DNA of 64,000 bases from Lepraria neglecta (lineage: Eukaryota; Ascomycota; Lecanoromycetes; Lecanorales; Stereocaulaceae): contig CM065648.1 of the NCBI GenBank assembly GCA_033220425.1, positions 2,728,001 through 2,792,000 of the forward strand, read 5' to 3'. Positions 9,363-20,173 of the stretch are shown here, one piece after another. The notes below the pieces were generated by a model. That model made no database searches. It was not told the DNA's origin and saw only the letters and a list, made by a program, of their open reading frames with translations. Made by a program: the position numbers and the translations under genes. The stretch's first letter is position 1. Each line of letters begins with the position of its first letter.

Positions 9363-12094
9363 ATGGCGTCTCTCCCTCCGTATCTCCTTGATGCGTGGCG
9401 TCTCCAGCATGGAGATTTGCAACGAGCTCTCAATGAGGAACAGTTCAACGGATGGACTACCTCATCTTTGGCCGAAACCTACATAAAGTTCCAGCTTGAA
9501 AAGCACCGTGCAGCCTCGAATGAACAAACCGTGACTGGTTGCCTCCCTTCCTTATCGTCCATTGCTGTGGGCAGTATCCTCGAAGAGCTCAAGGTCTCCG
9601 ATGACATCGCCGCAGCAATAAAGACTATAGCAGAAAGCTTGAAGTCTACCATTCTGAAACAGCTTCTATATGATCAGAGGACACCGTACCAAATTCTCAG
9701 ACAATTCAGTGCGCTACCTCAATTTCTCACGCAGGAAGGCCGAACCCTGGTGGATATCGACGAGGCAGTTCTGCGAAACGAACGTTATGTCCGATCTCAG
9801 CGAAGCAACAATCAAGATTGCGAACGCCTTGTCAGCTTAGAAGAGCTTTGCGGCATACTTTCGGAAACACCTCAGGATGGTACACCGCTAATATTCAGAC
9901 GCAAAGACCCTCCCAAAGGAGGCCTGGAAGTGCTGGATGAGTTGCGGAAAAGGGAACTGAGTATACAACCCAGCAGCGCCACCTTCAGTCAAACGTTCGA
10001 CCGAATTACAAGGGGTATCCTGAATGGGCTTGACTGGAGCAACGTGCTTGTCGCCGGCGGGATCGTTCTCACCACTTTACTTCACACAGATCCTTCGAAA
10101 GACAACAACACGAGCGTCAAAGACCCTGACATAAACTTGTATATCTATGGGCTTGGTCCGGAAGATGCCAAATGTAAATTGGAGGAGATACATAACACAT
10201 GGGCTCGCAACCTACCAGCAACGGCTGTTCAGAGACTCGTCGCCAAAACTGCGAAAACCATCAACCTCCTCACAAGCTATCCCAATCGTCGCGTTCAAAT
10301 CGTCTTGAAACTACTGCACTCTCCCACAGATATACTCCTCAACTTTGACCTGGATGCTTGTGCCATTGGATTCGATGGCTCGCAGGTGTTGATGCTTCCA
10401 CGGTGTGCACGAGCCATCGAAACGGGCTATTCAGTATTCACAATGGACTTGGTCTGGGGCCACCATCTTGGCAACCGACGAGCATCACAAGACAGTCGCG
10501 TCTTTAAGTATGCGGAGCGTGGATTTGGTGTCAGGTTTCTACCCTCTTATGCACGGTCCTTGGAGGAAGACAGCCTAGAGTCTACTATCTTCAAGGAAGC
10601 TTCCTCGTCTGATATGAGCGAAGATACTGGAGATGAAAAGAAGCAAGACACCCGGCGTGTGAACCACTTGGACCGGAAGCCTTATGGAAAGGAGCCTGGA
10701 TTGAAGACTCTGAAAAGGATTGCCTATCTTGGACGCGATTTCGTGAATCGGTTCTATTTCGGCTACACACCGCTTGCAATTTCTCCCAAGAATTATCTAA
10801 GACAAAGGAGGAACATGGGAGATACAGACGCCCTCGAAAGTGGCGAAACGACGGATCAAGAGGATGAGGACGCGGAGGAGGCATGGAATGAACTATATCG
10901 GCAAGTGCTTGACAAACAAATAGCAGAGCGAGTCAACAAAAACATCAAGACAACACACGATGTGCCACGTATAGATTTTGGAGTCCTCGATACGACAGAA
11001 TTACATAGCGGACTTCCTAACGGTCGAAAGGGGCTTGGGACCCTTGACATATTCATGAGACATTGCGAGGCATGGCGACTACATGTGAGACACGAAGCCT
11101 TGTAGGTGGGATTCGTACCCTAACAGCTTTGGCTTTGGCTAACGGAGTATGCATCAGTCTCGTCGATGATGGCACATCAAGTATGGATTATGATTCTCAA
11201 AGTTATGATGACCTTCCCACTTACGACTGGGGTGTTACTTTCGATGTCGGAAACTTTATCGGCCAAATTGAAGGGTACAGCAACCTTCTCTGGACGGACG
11301 TCAAAGAAGCTATCTGTTGCAAGCTCGGCATACCTTTTAGACCACACGGATACGTCCATTATTCCACTCGACGGATCCGGTACTTAATCTGTGGCGGTAG
11401 TCTTGAGAAGGTGTTGGAAAAGCAGATCACTATTCCAGTTGTGGTGCCTGGGAGCCTGGAAAACTACATTCTCTCGACCCTCCCTCAGGATTACGACCTT
11501 CCTTCACACTTTACCGACTTCAAACCCCTGATCCCTGTTCACGACGCCAGTGAACATGATCCACTCGCAGCAATAATTCCGTCACTGCATGACACCGCTA
11601 CCGAAAGTGGGAATCTCAGGTATTGGGTCATCACTAATGAGAGCATGTGGGCTCATCAGCATCGTGTGCTTGACGAATTTGCCGAGCTGATGTGGTCAAT
11701 GTTCCATTGGTTCCATCACGCAATGGGATCCAACGGACGTGATGATGGACCTATGAATACCGATAAATTTGACTGCATATGGCGCCTTGCTCGCTCCTTC
11801 CGACGCCGCATTGTTCTGCCAGAAATAACAGACGATCAATCGCATTCTGAAGCAATGAAGCCCGGTCTCCCATCCCTGAGGGAAACACTTCTCTTCAGGT
11901 CTTGGGCTTTCAAAGACACAATTACCCCCGAACGGCAAGTTGTTGGATCTGACGTTGAAGATGGCGAGCCTCATGAGCTATTTGCGGACGAGCACTTTTT
12001 ATACCCTTTCGACGATGACTTGTTCTGGAAGGAAGGGGACGAGGGAGAATGGGATGGGGATGGGGTGCCATCTTGGGTTGAAGTGCAGGACTAG
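9363..12094 (+). CDS. large protein with nucleotidyltransferase-like signature, function unknown
   Basis: Two exons, 9363-11101 and 11158-12094, encode 891 aa. The 56-nt intron (GTAGGT...GGCTAAC...CATCAG) rejoins HVRHEAF to LVDDGTSSMDYDS. The central part contains VLVAGGIVLTTLLH followed by DPDINLYIYGL, then RRVQIVLKLLHSPTDILLNF, FDLDACAIGFDG and MLPRCARAIETG. A Gly-Gly/x/Asp-x-Asp-like arrangement plus this order is what I recall from a family in fungi and giant viruses, often annotated as ankyrin or PARP-associated proteins, and it suggests a minimal nucleotidyltransferase fold; that is inference. The second part (KEAICCKLGIPFRPHGYV, EKQITIPVVVPGSLENYI) is conserved in the same family from memory. 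The C-terminus is acidic. No signal peptide or membrane segment. The gene looks intact. Confidence 0.85.
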
Positions 12095-12576
12095 GACATG
12101 GTTGCGTGATAACTGCGATCAATAAGGCTCGAATGCAGCTTGCTATTACATTGAAGTAGATTTTACTCGCTTACAACCTCATGTTGCTGCACTAAGCCTT
12201 TCAAGAGATGAAGGGTGGAAAATTTTCAGCCCTCAATACATTGTAGCAGAGAATCGAAGTGCTTTGTTCTGCTTAAGATGAGGACATCTCAAACCTCCAT
12301 ATTTCGCTCGAGACATGCCGGAAGGATCCTTCACAATGCACGCTTGCAGTTTTGCTCTTGAAACGTTTTGATCAATTCATCTTACAAAGATGTCACTCCA
12401 GGCCCTAACATCGTAAAATTACTTACGCGAACTCTAGCCTCTAAGCATTTGCCACACCTACTGACTCCATCTAATTGTGGTTCATCCATCTTATTCAGAC
12501 ACAGACCAATCCAAAATACGCCAAATAATCCACGATATTGTCACTCATGTACAACAACATCACCGCCACCACCCCA
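12095..12576. other. intergenic, no feature seen
   Basis: 3' flank of the 9363 gene and of the convergent small-family pseudogene. Nothing else supported. Confidence 0.5.
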
Positions 12577-12944
12577 TCACTTCTCTTCCGTCTTCACAAG
12601 CACCGTCCTCAATTTCGGTGCCTTTCCCCTTTTCCATTTGATCGCATATCGTTCAGTCAAATTATCCAGAATCCACTTCGGAACACATCTATGTGCACGC
12701 TCCTAATAAAAGCTCTTGCCAACCTCCAACCCTGGTCCACGTTTTCGGTCGTAATGATGACTGTTGGCTTTGCTAATTCTTTGCTTGGGCCGTAATGTTC
12801 AATGCCAAAGTGGTCGAAGGAGTTTTTGGTTAGGAGTTTGGTTATGTATGGTTCTATGATGGGCCAGAGGGAGTAGATGGGGTCCTGGTGGGTGATGGGG
12901 TAGGTGTGGTTGGTTGGTGCCATTGCTGTGGAGTTGGATGCCAT
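12577..12944 (-). pseudogene. small protein of a local three-member family, copy A (frameshifted)
   Basis: The first frame gives MASNSTAMAPTNHTYPITHQ, then IYSLWPIIEPYITKLL, SFDHFGIEHYGPSKELAKPT and VDQGWRLARAFIRSVH. It matches copy B (24015-24478) and copy C (24782-25071) around the core YG-x-x-x-x-x-AKP-x-x-x-x-x-T. After RSVH, near 12693, the homology moves to another frame (RCVPKWILDNL, YAIKWKRGKAPKLRTVLVKT) and ends at TGA 12577. One base appears lost. Intended length is about 120 aa. No signal peptide, membrane segment or known domain. The function is unknown; that it occurs three times within 12.5 kb suggests a tandemly spread accessory gene. Confidence 0.65.
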
Positions 12945-14534
12945 TGGAAGAAATTGTTGGGGTCTTCTTGGGTCTGGATGACTTGTTGTGGGAGGAAAGA
13001 GGTAGTCCTAAAGCTCTAAAGTAGAGGTAACTCGGTTTTGAAGTCTGGAGGGTGGTAGATCCGATGATTTCGAGGGATTGTTGGAGATATAGGGAAGGTG
13101 TGAATTCTGACGATGATTTAATACCTGTGGAAGATTTTGATTATTTTCACGTGGAGAATGGCACATGAATGATATTGAGACTGGGTACATTGTTATTTAA
13201 AAAAGCTTGGCTCACAATATGCCATGTAATTACTCGCTGCCTTGAAAAGACCAAAGATAAATTGTCATTTGAGCCTATTTCATTTGTAGTGGTACCTGTA
13301 CTCGTCTCTGATAGTTGGACGGAATGCTTGAAGTCTAGTCATACTGTACCAAACATTGCACGTAACCAAAGTAAGGCATGAGTTGTACGTTATTACCAAC
13401 TGTGGCCCCTAGAACTCTTGACACCCCGCATTTCAGTAACGCGAAGAACACGCAAGAAAGAGAGTAGTCTTCTATGAAGCGTCAAATGAATATAAACGAA
13501 AGGGGGGACGGTGTCAATATCAGGGATGTTGAGCTCAAGACTAGGTGGGCTTCGTCACCGCACTCTTACCGCGTTCATCCTTGATTCTTTTCTTCGTCAT
13601 GTACGTCCAAACTTTTGGGCCTTGGCGATGGCTAAGAATCAATGCCTACGTCAGTTTCGTTGCCTTCATCACTATCGCGCCCAGACGCGGCGAGATATGG
13701 TTTTCCGGGCTGGATAGTAAATCATATGCGCGTGCATACCTTCCGCCGCCAAATCCTGTCACCATCATTCCCCTTCGTACGAGACCATCGAAGCACGTCT
13801 CGGTTCCAGATTCGGTTCCTTTAGGTCAACGTCAAAACGGACCGCGTGTACTTCCTTTCCGGATTCACAAGATAAATCGGCAGTACTCGAATCTTGATCT
13901 GTATCAAGGTCCTAAAATTCACAGCTGGGCTAAACTAAGACTCTCGGTACTTTCGTACATGGACCTATTAAATGCGTGCGACTTCGAATTAGGGGCGACT
14001 TAGAGTTCTCAGACTCGAGATTTCGCAGTCTCGCGAAGCCGAGTTTCTTATGATTAAAGGGAACAATTACCTTTCATGACGATGTGTTGTATCTTATTTA
14101 CAACCTGAATGCTTGAATCCGGTTCGTACGGCCCCCCTGTGAGGTCCAATGGTGCGAACGAATCGTTTTGCTTGAATGCTTGTTCGTGAAGAATTGGATT
14201 TGGGAACCTGTCGTCTTGACCTAGCATCACTACTGTGAGGCAACAGAATGTGCGACATCTCCCCGAAGCCACTTGTCATATCTTGTAGTACAATGTTCTT
14301 TATAAACTATACGAGATTATCCCCAGGATGACTACCTTATATCATTCAAAGAATACAAATGGAATATCTTGTGAAGAAAGCACCTGGATAATAACGCCCA
14401 AAAAGCGAACGGCAATACCCTACGAGACTCTCCTCGTGATTATGCACAATATTTTCTATTTGTTAATACGCGGTGTGTCACCCCATAGCCCCAGCTTCCC
14501 AATTAAAGTCCACAGTCTCTCTGCAAACCTTAGA
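12945..14534. other. intergenic, possible decayed sequence
   Basis: Several short frames (for example 13545-14003 on +, 14054-14279 on -) without signatures, introns or homology to neighbours. I see no repeat boundary or transposon gene. Confidence 0.4.
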
Positions 14535-14898
14535 TTAACCACTAAAATTTGAGTAGACCGAGCTGGTCGAGACTGTAGCCACAGTAGTGCTCATGGCTTG
14601 ATGCGCTGTGTGGTGTGGGTGCTTGGTAAGGAAGCCTTGGGGACGATGAGCTAGATGACTGCTGACGAGGTTGAAGCTGGAAAGGAGTGAAAGCATCGAG
14701 GCTAGGAAGATGACGCTGTTGAGATACATGAATGTGGTTTGCAGAGGGGTAAGCTTGTCGTTCGTGAGAGGATTGAGTGGAGTGTTGGCGTTGGGGATGT
14801 GATTCTTGGGGAACGTCATGAGTACATTCAAGAATCGTAAGGGAGGGAGGAAGGAGGGAATGAGGGAAGGTGGGACAAGTTGTTGTGTTGTTTGCCAT
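14535..14898 (-). CDS. doubtful small open frame
   Basis: Two overlapping minus-strand frames are open here. One reads MANNTTTCPTFPHS and ends in a Ser/Gln-rich tail; the other contains a hydrophobic stretch FMYLNSVIFLASMLSLLSSF that could span a membrane. Neither resembles a known family and the two cannot both be genes. Kept only as a possibility. Confidence 0.2.
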
Positions 14899-15358
14899 TG
14901 TTCAGCCTTTTGTTCGCGTCATCGCCTGCCCTATTTGTCTTTGTTTTGCTGGTACATGACGTTTCCAGCCCATTGTTGTATTGATCCTGGCGTGTTTCTC
15001 TTTGTAGTGAAATGCTGGTGATGGTGCTTGAACAAAATGAGTACACTGAATCTCAGGACCGCTCTCACTAAAAGCGGTTTTTCATTACTGTCATTGACCT
15101 TTACCCCAAGTCTTAGCAGGCTCGTGGATATGTAACACTACAATGCAAGGATCCTTCTTTCCTAGTGCTTGGAAATCTCCTCCTTCTAGTCCTTTAGTCG
15201 CCAAAGAAACAACAACAAACACGCTTCGTCCCTATCAACCTCAAGTTTTGTTCGCGAAAATCGGGCCTTTCCCCTCTAGTACACTTCGTAGACGCCATCG
15301 ATCCCAAAGCCTAAAAGCACACACTCTATACACTCCTAATTCATTCGCAACAAATCTC
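14899..15358. other. intergenic, no feature seen
   Basis: No coding or structural signal supported. Confidence 0.4.
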
Positions 15359-15619
15359 TCAGAAATCCCAAAACGCGTTCACAACATGCGCCACAGCGAG
15401 TCCTCCTACAGCCAATCCGAGAAAGCCACTCAGCATGACGACGGTAGCGCTGTATGACTTGCCGGCGTCCTGAGCTAGCTTTACTTTGGGTGCGATTGCT
15501 TTTTGACAATGTTTGCAAAGCTTGGGCCGCTCATTCACCTCCGCTTCTTTGATGCATGAGTCACAAAGCCTCATTGCAATGGATTCGATCGTTGTGGTTG
15601 CTTTGGGACTGATTGCCAT
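15359..15619 (-). CDS. small CxxC/CxxC zinc-ribbon-like single-pass membrane protein (86 aa)
   Basis: Uninterrupted frame starting MAISPKATTTIESIA. It carries LCDSC, twelve residues, then CKHC, a four-cysteine pattern that could bind zinc, followed by a basic/Lys-rich linker and a hydrophobic Gly-rich segment (SATVVMLSGFLGLAVGGLAV) near the C-terminus. The layout and residues closely parallel the last 80 residues of the gene at 20174-21543 (LCSSC, CKTC, SYGVAAAMAIGAVAASYYGG), so the two are related. No signal peptide; the single helix sits at the C-terminal end, which would suit a tail-anchored protein with the cysteine module in the cytosol. Function unknown. It is divergent from the patatin-like gene. 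The paralogy makes the small frame believable. Confidence 0.6.
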   Translation of the reverse strand: MAISPKATTTIESIAMRLCDSCIKEAEVNERPKLCKHCQKAIAPKVKLAQDAGKSYSATVVMLSGFLGLAVGGLAVAHVVNAFWDF

Positions 15620-16111
15620 TAATATCTAGGAACCCCGTTGGACTCCACTCGCAAACTTGCCTAGTTATCACTATTTCGTATGCTTGGACTCAATCGATCT
15701 CGTCTATGGTTTGTTGGTGGTCTTCCAAGGAAAATTTACAGGCACCAGCGCCGAGTCAGGGCGGAATGATTTGATTTTGGTAACGCAAGTGCTCTGAGGG
15801 TTTTCGTTAGTATATGTTGTTTCAGTCGATTTAGCAGGTAATCAAATATTTACAAAAGGAATTCCAGACAGCGCACACAGTTGATAGGATTGTTCGATGT
15901 AGTCGTTCGAGTTCAGCTTCATTAATGCAGCCCTAGCGGATCACGTGCATTAGTTCCAAGACGGCGTACAATGGAACTTCAGGACGAAATAATTGCGTAC
16001 CATCACCTTTACTGGCTAGATTCAGTGGAGGCTGTGGAAGGCAAGCAGTGTTGTCCAGTGATCTGACTTCGATTCCTGTCACAGCTTCGCAACTCGGTCT
16101 ACGTTACTGGC
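15620..16111. other. intergenic between divergent genes
   Basis: Upstream region shared by the small membrane protein (-) and the patatin-like gene (+). No motif stands out. Confidence 0.5.
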
Positions 16112-17269
16112 ATGGAGATAAGGAGGAGCTCACGTCTTGGAGGCGCTCACATCCTTTCCTTAGACGATGGAGGCATTCGATGCTTATCATCTCTGTTTAT
16201 CCTACGCCAGCTTATGGAAGAAGTTAAGGACAGATTGAAACTGAAAGTTGCTCCTGAGCCCTGTGAACATTTCGACTTGATATGTGGATCTGGTTTTGGT
16301 GGGCTCCTCGCCTTGATGCTTGGCAGGTTGCGCATGGTAAGGTTTATGTCAATGTAAACATTGACATAAGGCTAATGGACTACCTTGATCTAGAGTATGA
16401 AAGACTGCCAAGATTGGTTTCGGGATGAGCTTCCCGTGATAGTTAGAAGCCGCCAGTCTTGGGTGGGGACCTGGAGTGCACCTACGCCGCAAGAGTGTTC
16501 AAAATTACTAGAAGATGCACTCAAGGTACTGATTGAGAAGGCTGGGCTAGGGAGGGAGGAAAGACTAAGCATTAATCCAACTGGGCATCATTGCAGGATC
16601 TTTGTCCTCACCATGCATGCAAGCAACATGCGTATGCCTGTTCGTCTACGATCTTATCAGTCCCGTATGGATTTGGCGACAAAAGAATGTACTATCTGGG
16701 AAGCTGCTCGTGCGACAACGGCTTCATTGAGCGAGTTTCTGCCCATCAAGATAGGTCCAATGGGTGTTTCTTATGTCAGTGCAGGACTAGGCTTCTCCAA
16801 TCCAGCCAAGGAAGCTTTTGATGAAGCGGTGAGGGTTTGGCATCTTTCGGACATCGGCTGTCTCGTGAGCATTGGTACAGGCATCACACCTCCTGCTCGC
16901 CTGGAAACTGGCTTGGATTCGACTTCTCTGCTGACAATGCTCAATCTCTCAAATCTCAGTCGACTCCCAGAGCTGCTTCATACTTTCTTCAGGGCCGCAA
17001 CAGACTGCGAGCGCACCCATGAGGAGTTGTCCCGGGATGCGTGCTCACTAGGTCTCAATTATTTCCGCTTCAACGTGGAAACTGGGCTTGAGAACATTGC
17101 ACGATATGAGGTTTCCGGAATAGAAATACTACGTACTGCAACAGACGACTACCTCCAGAGATCAGAAACCGCCAATCTCCTTTCCTTATGTGCTTTACAT
17201 GTTACTGCAGGGTGTGTATCTTACTCCAGAGACCAAGGCTACTGCTTACAATCGCAGGCCAGTAGATGA
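16112..17269 (+). CDS. patatin-like phospholipase-fold protein with lost catalytic residues
   Basis: Exons 16112-16336 and 16394-17269 encode 366 aa; the intron (GTAAGG...ATCTAG) restores LGRLRMSMKDCQDWF. The fold is clear from ILSLDDGGIRCLSSLFILRQ (oxyanion loop, normally DGGGxRG), FDLICGSGFGGLLALMLGRL (nucleophile elbow), YVSAGLGFSNPAKEAFDEA (second catalytic motif) and VSIGTG. In active patatins the elbow is G-x-S-x-G and the second motif D-G-G/A. Here the aligned Ser position is Gly (GSGFGG) and the aligned Asp is Ser (SAGLGFSN), so lipid hydrolysis is unlikely. The frame ends at 17269, but plausible coding continues one frame away (see 17270-17597), so the native protein may be longer or fused to the downstream subtilase. 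Patatin is a known effector domain of fungal NLR-like proteins. Confidence 0.82.
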
Positions 17270-17597
17270 CTCCCAAACAGAGGATGATGTCCCTTCAACG
17301 CTCCCGAAGCAATCTTATGGGATACCAGTCAACAAAGTTTCAAAAACGAGAAATACTGTTCAATCGGAGTCATGTATGCTAAGGGATGCTCAGCAGCAGC
17401 GTAAGCCGTTCGGTCTTGTGAGCTCAATTATCGAATCTAAAGATGCCTTGACCGCAGTGTAGGATCACTGCTGATACTCATCGTGCTGGTATACTAGTCC
17501 CCAATACCCTCACAAATAGAATCAATGCATACAGTCTCTTCGATACTAGGGATATTGATGCTACAACAGAGGACTCGAATGCGTGAGTCCTGGACCC
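17270..17597 (+). pseudogene. frame-shifted coding relic linking the patatin and subtilase genes
   Basis: From about 17208 another frame reads LLQGVYLTPETKATAYNRRP and on to VSSIIESKDALTAV, ending with TAG at 17462. A third frame then reads RITADTHRAGILVPNTLTN and YSLFDTRDIDATTEDSNA up to about 17582, next to a GTGAGT donor. Residue composition looks coding throughout and carries no known domain. The simplest view is one ancestral reading from patatin to subtilase, now with at least two one-base frame changes; a separate decayed gene or missed introns are alternatives. Confidence 0.45.
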
Positions 17598-18652
17598 ATG
17601 GCTTATGTTCCACAGGCTGATATACGGCATAGCTCGCAAGATGCTGACGACTGGTTCCGTTTGCTGGAAGACAGGGTCACCGGGAAGAACAAAGTCATGG
17701 ACAGGCGGCGGAAGGATAATGACAAGAAAGTGAAAGTGGCCATCTTGGATAGCGGCATCGATGCTTCACATCCACAGTTCTCTAAGTACCCCATGGATGG
17801 CGGGATGTCTCGTTTCAGGGGTTTTGGGGACCACAATTGCCGGGATTGGACCGGATCTTCTGCAACACATGACAGAGTGGGACACGGTACTCATGCGGCA
17901 GCATTAGTCCTTAAAGTTGCTCCTAAAGCTGAGCTCTATATTGCAAAGATCTTTGACTCGAAAGATGGTGACGCTAACACACCTCATCATGTAGCCGAGG
18001 TAAGCACCACTTCAAAAACCATGTCTATCGACAGCTAAAGGGACAGCAGGCTATCAGACATGCTATCGAGACATGGCATGTGAACATCATCAGCATGTCA
18101 TTCGGCTTTCCCAGAAGAGATGATGAGATTCGGAATGCAGTTGGCGAAGCTCACGCCCGTGGCGTTATCATGTTCGCAGCTGCTTCGAACTACGGAGCTC
18201 TCGAAGGAAAGAGGACAGCATTCCCAGCCAACATAGTAGGCCAAGTCATAAAGATCAGTTCAACAGATGGACTGGGCTCGAAGTCTCGTTTCAATCCTGA
18301 ACCAGCTTCCAATGATGATAACTTCAGCGTTGTAGGGGAAGCGGTTGAATCTGCATGGCCGAGGCACTTCAATCTGGGTGAAGAACAGCGGAAGTCAGGA
18401 ACTTCGATAGCAACACCAATTGCTGCAGGCATTGCGGCTCTTGTGCTTGAATATGCCGAGCAGAGGCCACAGACCATTGTCAATAGACACAACCTATGGC
18501 ACTATGACGGTATGCGGGTTATTTTTGCTAAAATGGCTTCTTCGAAGGACGGGTTCGACTTCATTCGACCCTGGGAGCTGCTCGACAATGAATGGAGAAA
18601 TAAGGATATTTCTAATAGAATCACGTATGAGTTGATAGGAGTTGGGTTTTAG
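17598..18652 (+). CDS. subtilisin-like serine protease (peptidase S8), stand-alone catalytic domain
   Basis: Exons 17598-17999 and 18047-18652 (335 aa); the intron (GTAAGC...GACAG) restores HHVAEQAIRHAIETWHVNI. The full triad is visible: Asp in KVAILDSGIDASHPQF, His in VGHGTHAAALVLKVAP and Ser in SGTSIATPIAAGIAALVLEY, with the oxyanion Asn in FAAASNYGA. There is no signal peptide or propeptide, so it is expected inside the cell, unlike secreted subtilases. This is the form found as an N-terminal domain of fungal NLR-like proteins and as the HET-Q2 protease of Podospora, which activates a gasdermin. It lies tail-to-tail, 78 bp from the gasdermin-like gene. The chosen ATG (17598) is the first in frame; the N-terminus may extend upstream or be fused to the patatin segment. 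Confidence 0.88.
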
Positions 18653-18730
18653 CTGTCTGTCGTTAAATTCGTTTTCAGCCGTAAAAACACTGTTCGGGTC
18701 CTTCACCAAACATGAACATCATGAGACTAC

Positions 18731-19585
18731 CTATCCTTTCAACGTAATTATTGCGCACCCCTCCTCATCATCCTCATCTATTGCCAAACCTTCCATGATA
18801 GCCAAGTCCTCACCCGAAACATCTTCTTCAGCGAGACCTAATATTTCCAACGAAGGTTTTGAGAGACTCGTTTTGCCCGCTTCTTCAGTAGAGCCACCAT
18901 CTGTCCCTTGCAAAGCGCCCTTATTGTGCTCTTTATGTTTTACCTGCCCTTTTTCGTAGTAGATCTCCCGCAGCCTATACGCAAAGACAAAATCAGAAGA
19001 CTCCCCAAACGAAGTCGTCTCCGAGTTCCTGGACGATACAGTGACCTCAGGTCCGGCTGCTGCAGGTGCGCCAGCAGTTGTGCCATCTACTCCAGCTCTC
19101 ACGTGCGTCCCAGCTTCCCTCGAGCGCGCCACCGCGACGTTGGCTCCACGTGCAATTTCGACGCCTGTAATCATGTATACTGGTTTTTTGAAGTCTTGTT
19201 CCACTATGAACTCCGCCACTGACGGCGTCATCATGCTCTCTTTTACAAACGCTGGACTCGGGTCAATGAAGTCGGTGTCGAGCTTCTCAAACTTGTAGAT
19301 CTCGCCATTATTTCTATCCCAGTTGACACTCGCCTCTGCATCTATACCAACGACTTGCAGGAAGCGCGCCCAGATGCCGATGACGCCTTTATGCTGACGG
19401 CCTTTCTCGTACATCCATTTCTTTTTCTGGTCATGATGGATTGGCATGCTTGGAGGGAAGGGGAGGGCTCCATCGAGGTTGAGACAGCTGCCTGGGTCTG
19501 TTGGGTTGGACCATATGCGCCCTAGGCTTATGGTTGAGGAGGGTGGGTAGTGGAAGTTGGGAGCTAGAAAGTATGTTTTCGTCAT
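18731..19585 (-). CDS. gasdermin-like (RCD-1/HET-Q1-type) candidate protein, 284 aa
   Basis: Single uninterrupted exon. Conserved-looking segments are TKTYFLAPNFHYPP near the N-terminus, ISLGRIWSNPTDP, IGIWARFLQVVGIDAEASV, IYKFEKLDTDFIDPSPAFV, KKPVYMITGVEIARGANV and SSDFVFAYRLREIYYEKG, followed by a 70-residue acidic, Ser/Glu-rich tail ending EEGCAIITLKG. From memory this matches a large fungal family of about 250-290 aa that I associate with fungal gasdermins, in which a pore-forming region is held inactive by a short C-terminal tail. Length, tail and an adjacent S8 protease gene all fit the HET-Q1/HET-Q2 arrangement. No signal peptide or TM helix. The gene is certain; the gasdermin identity is inference and could be wrong. 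Confidence 0.6.
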   Translation of the reverse strand: MTKTYFLAPNFHYPPSSTISLGRIWSNPTDPGSCLNLDGALPFPPSMPIHHDQKKKWMYEKGRQHKGVIGIWARFLQVVGIDAEASVNWDRNNGEIYKFEKLDTDFIDPSPAFVKESMMTPSVAEFIVEQDFKKPVYMITGVEIARGANVAVARSREAGTHVRAGVDGTTAGAPAAAGPEVTVSSRNSETTSFGESSDFVFAYRLREIYYEKGQVKHKEHNKGALQGTDGGSTEEAGKTSLSKPSLEILGLAEEDVSGEDLAIMEGLAIDEDDEEGCAIITLKG

Positions 19586-20173
19586 TTCCTCGCGATAAGA
19601 ACAAGCTGCGATGAGAATCTCATCGGCCTCATGTCTGGCAGTTCTTGCTTGTGCAGCCTCGGAGTATGCCGTGACATGGCCCCCACGCTAGGCTGTGAGG
19701 CTTGCTGATGGTGCCTAACGATGCCTTGCGGGGCCAGACCGCTGAAAGTTCATCTCCATTCACAAGGTTCGAATGCATTTACTGTTGTAGATGAGATCAA
19801 GTCGATTCTGCTCGATGTCCAGCTAGGACTAGAAGCAAGCCGATCAGGCGGAAGCACGGCAGCGAGAACACGACGCAAACTTGCACTATTGTACGCAGGC
19901 TCCAAAAGAACCAGGCGTGCCCTGAGAGCTCGAACGTTGACGCCGACCATCTTCGACTACCCTCAACATGAATTAGTTTGACGAAAAAAAGCTTACCAGA
20001 TGGCTTTCACGGCTACTAGGAATTAGGAGTCTACTGTCATCCGTCACAGCACTTTCACCCTGATCTTTTCTCCAAGATTAGCTACCACACACGGCAAATT
20101 GCAGTCGACCAGCTGAACAATAATACTTGATGACCCTAGGTATCTTTGGTCTTTTTGAGATATAGATTCTGCC
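19586..20173. other. intergenic between divergent genes
   Basis: An open frame at 19721-19981 (+, 86 codons, Arg-rich end) has no recognisable feature and is not supported as a gene. The region is the shared upstream sequence of the gasdermin-like gene (-) and the 20174 gene (+). Confidence 0.45.

Noticed and set aside
11063-11165. Frameshift in the 9363 gene
   Set aside because: A 56-nt intron (GTAGGT...CATCAG) joins the two frames in phase, so the gene is intact.
13511-14003. Plus-strand open frame with a hydrophobic start
   Set aside because: No splice structure, family motif or coding-like composition; frames on both strands are equally open.
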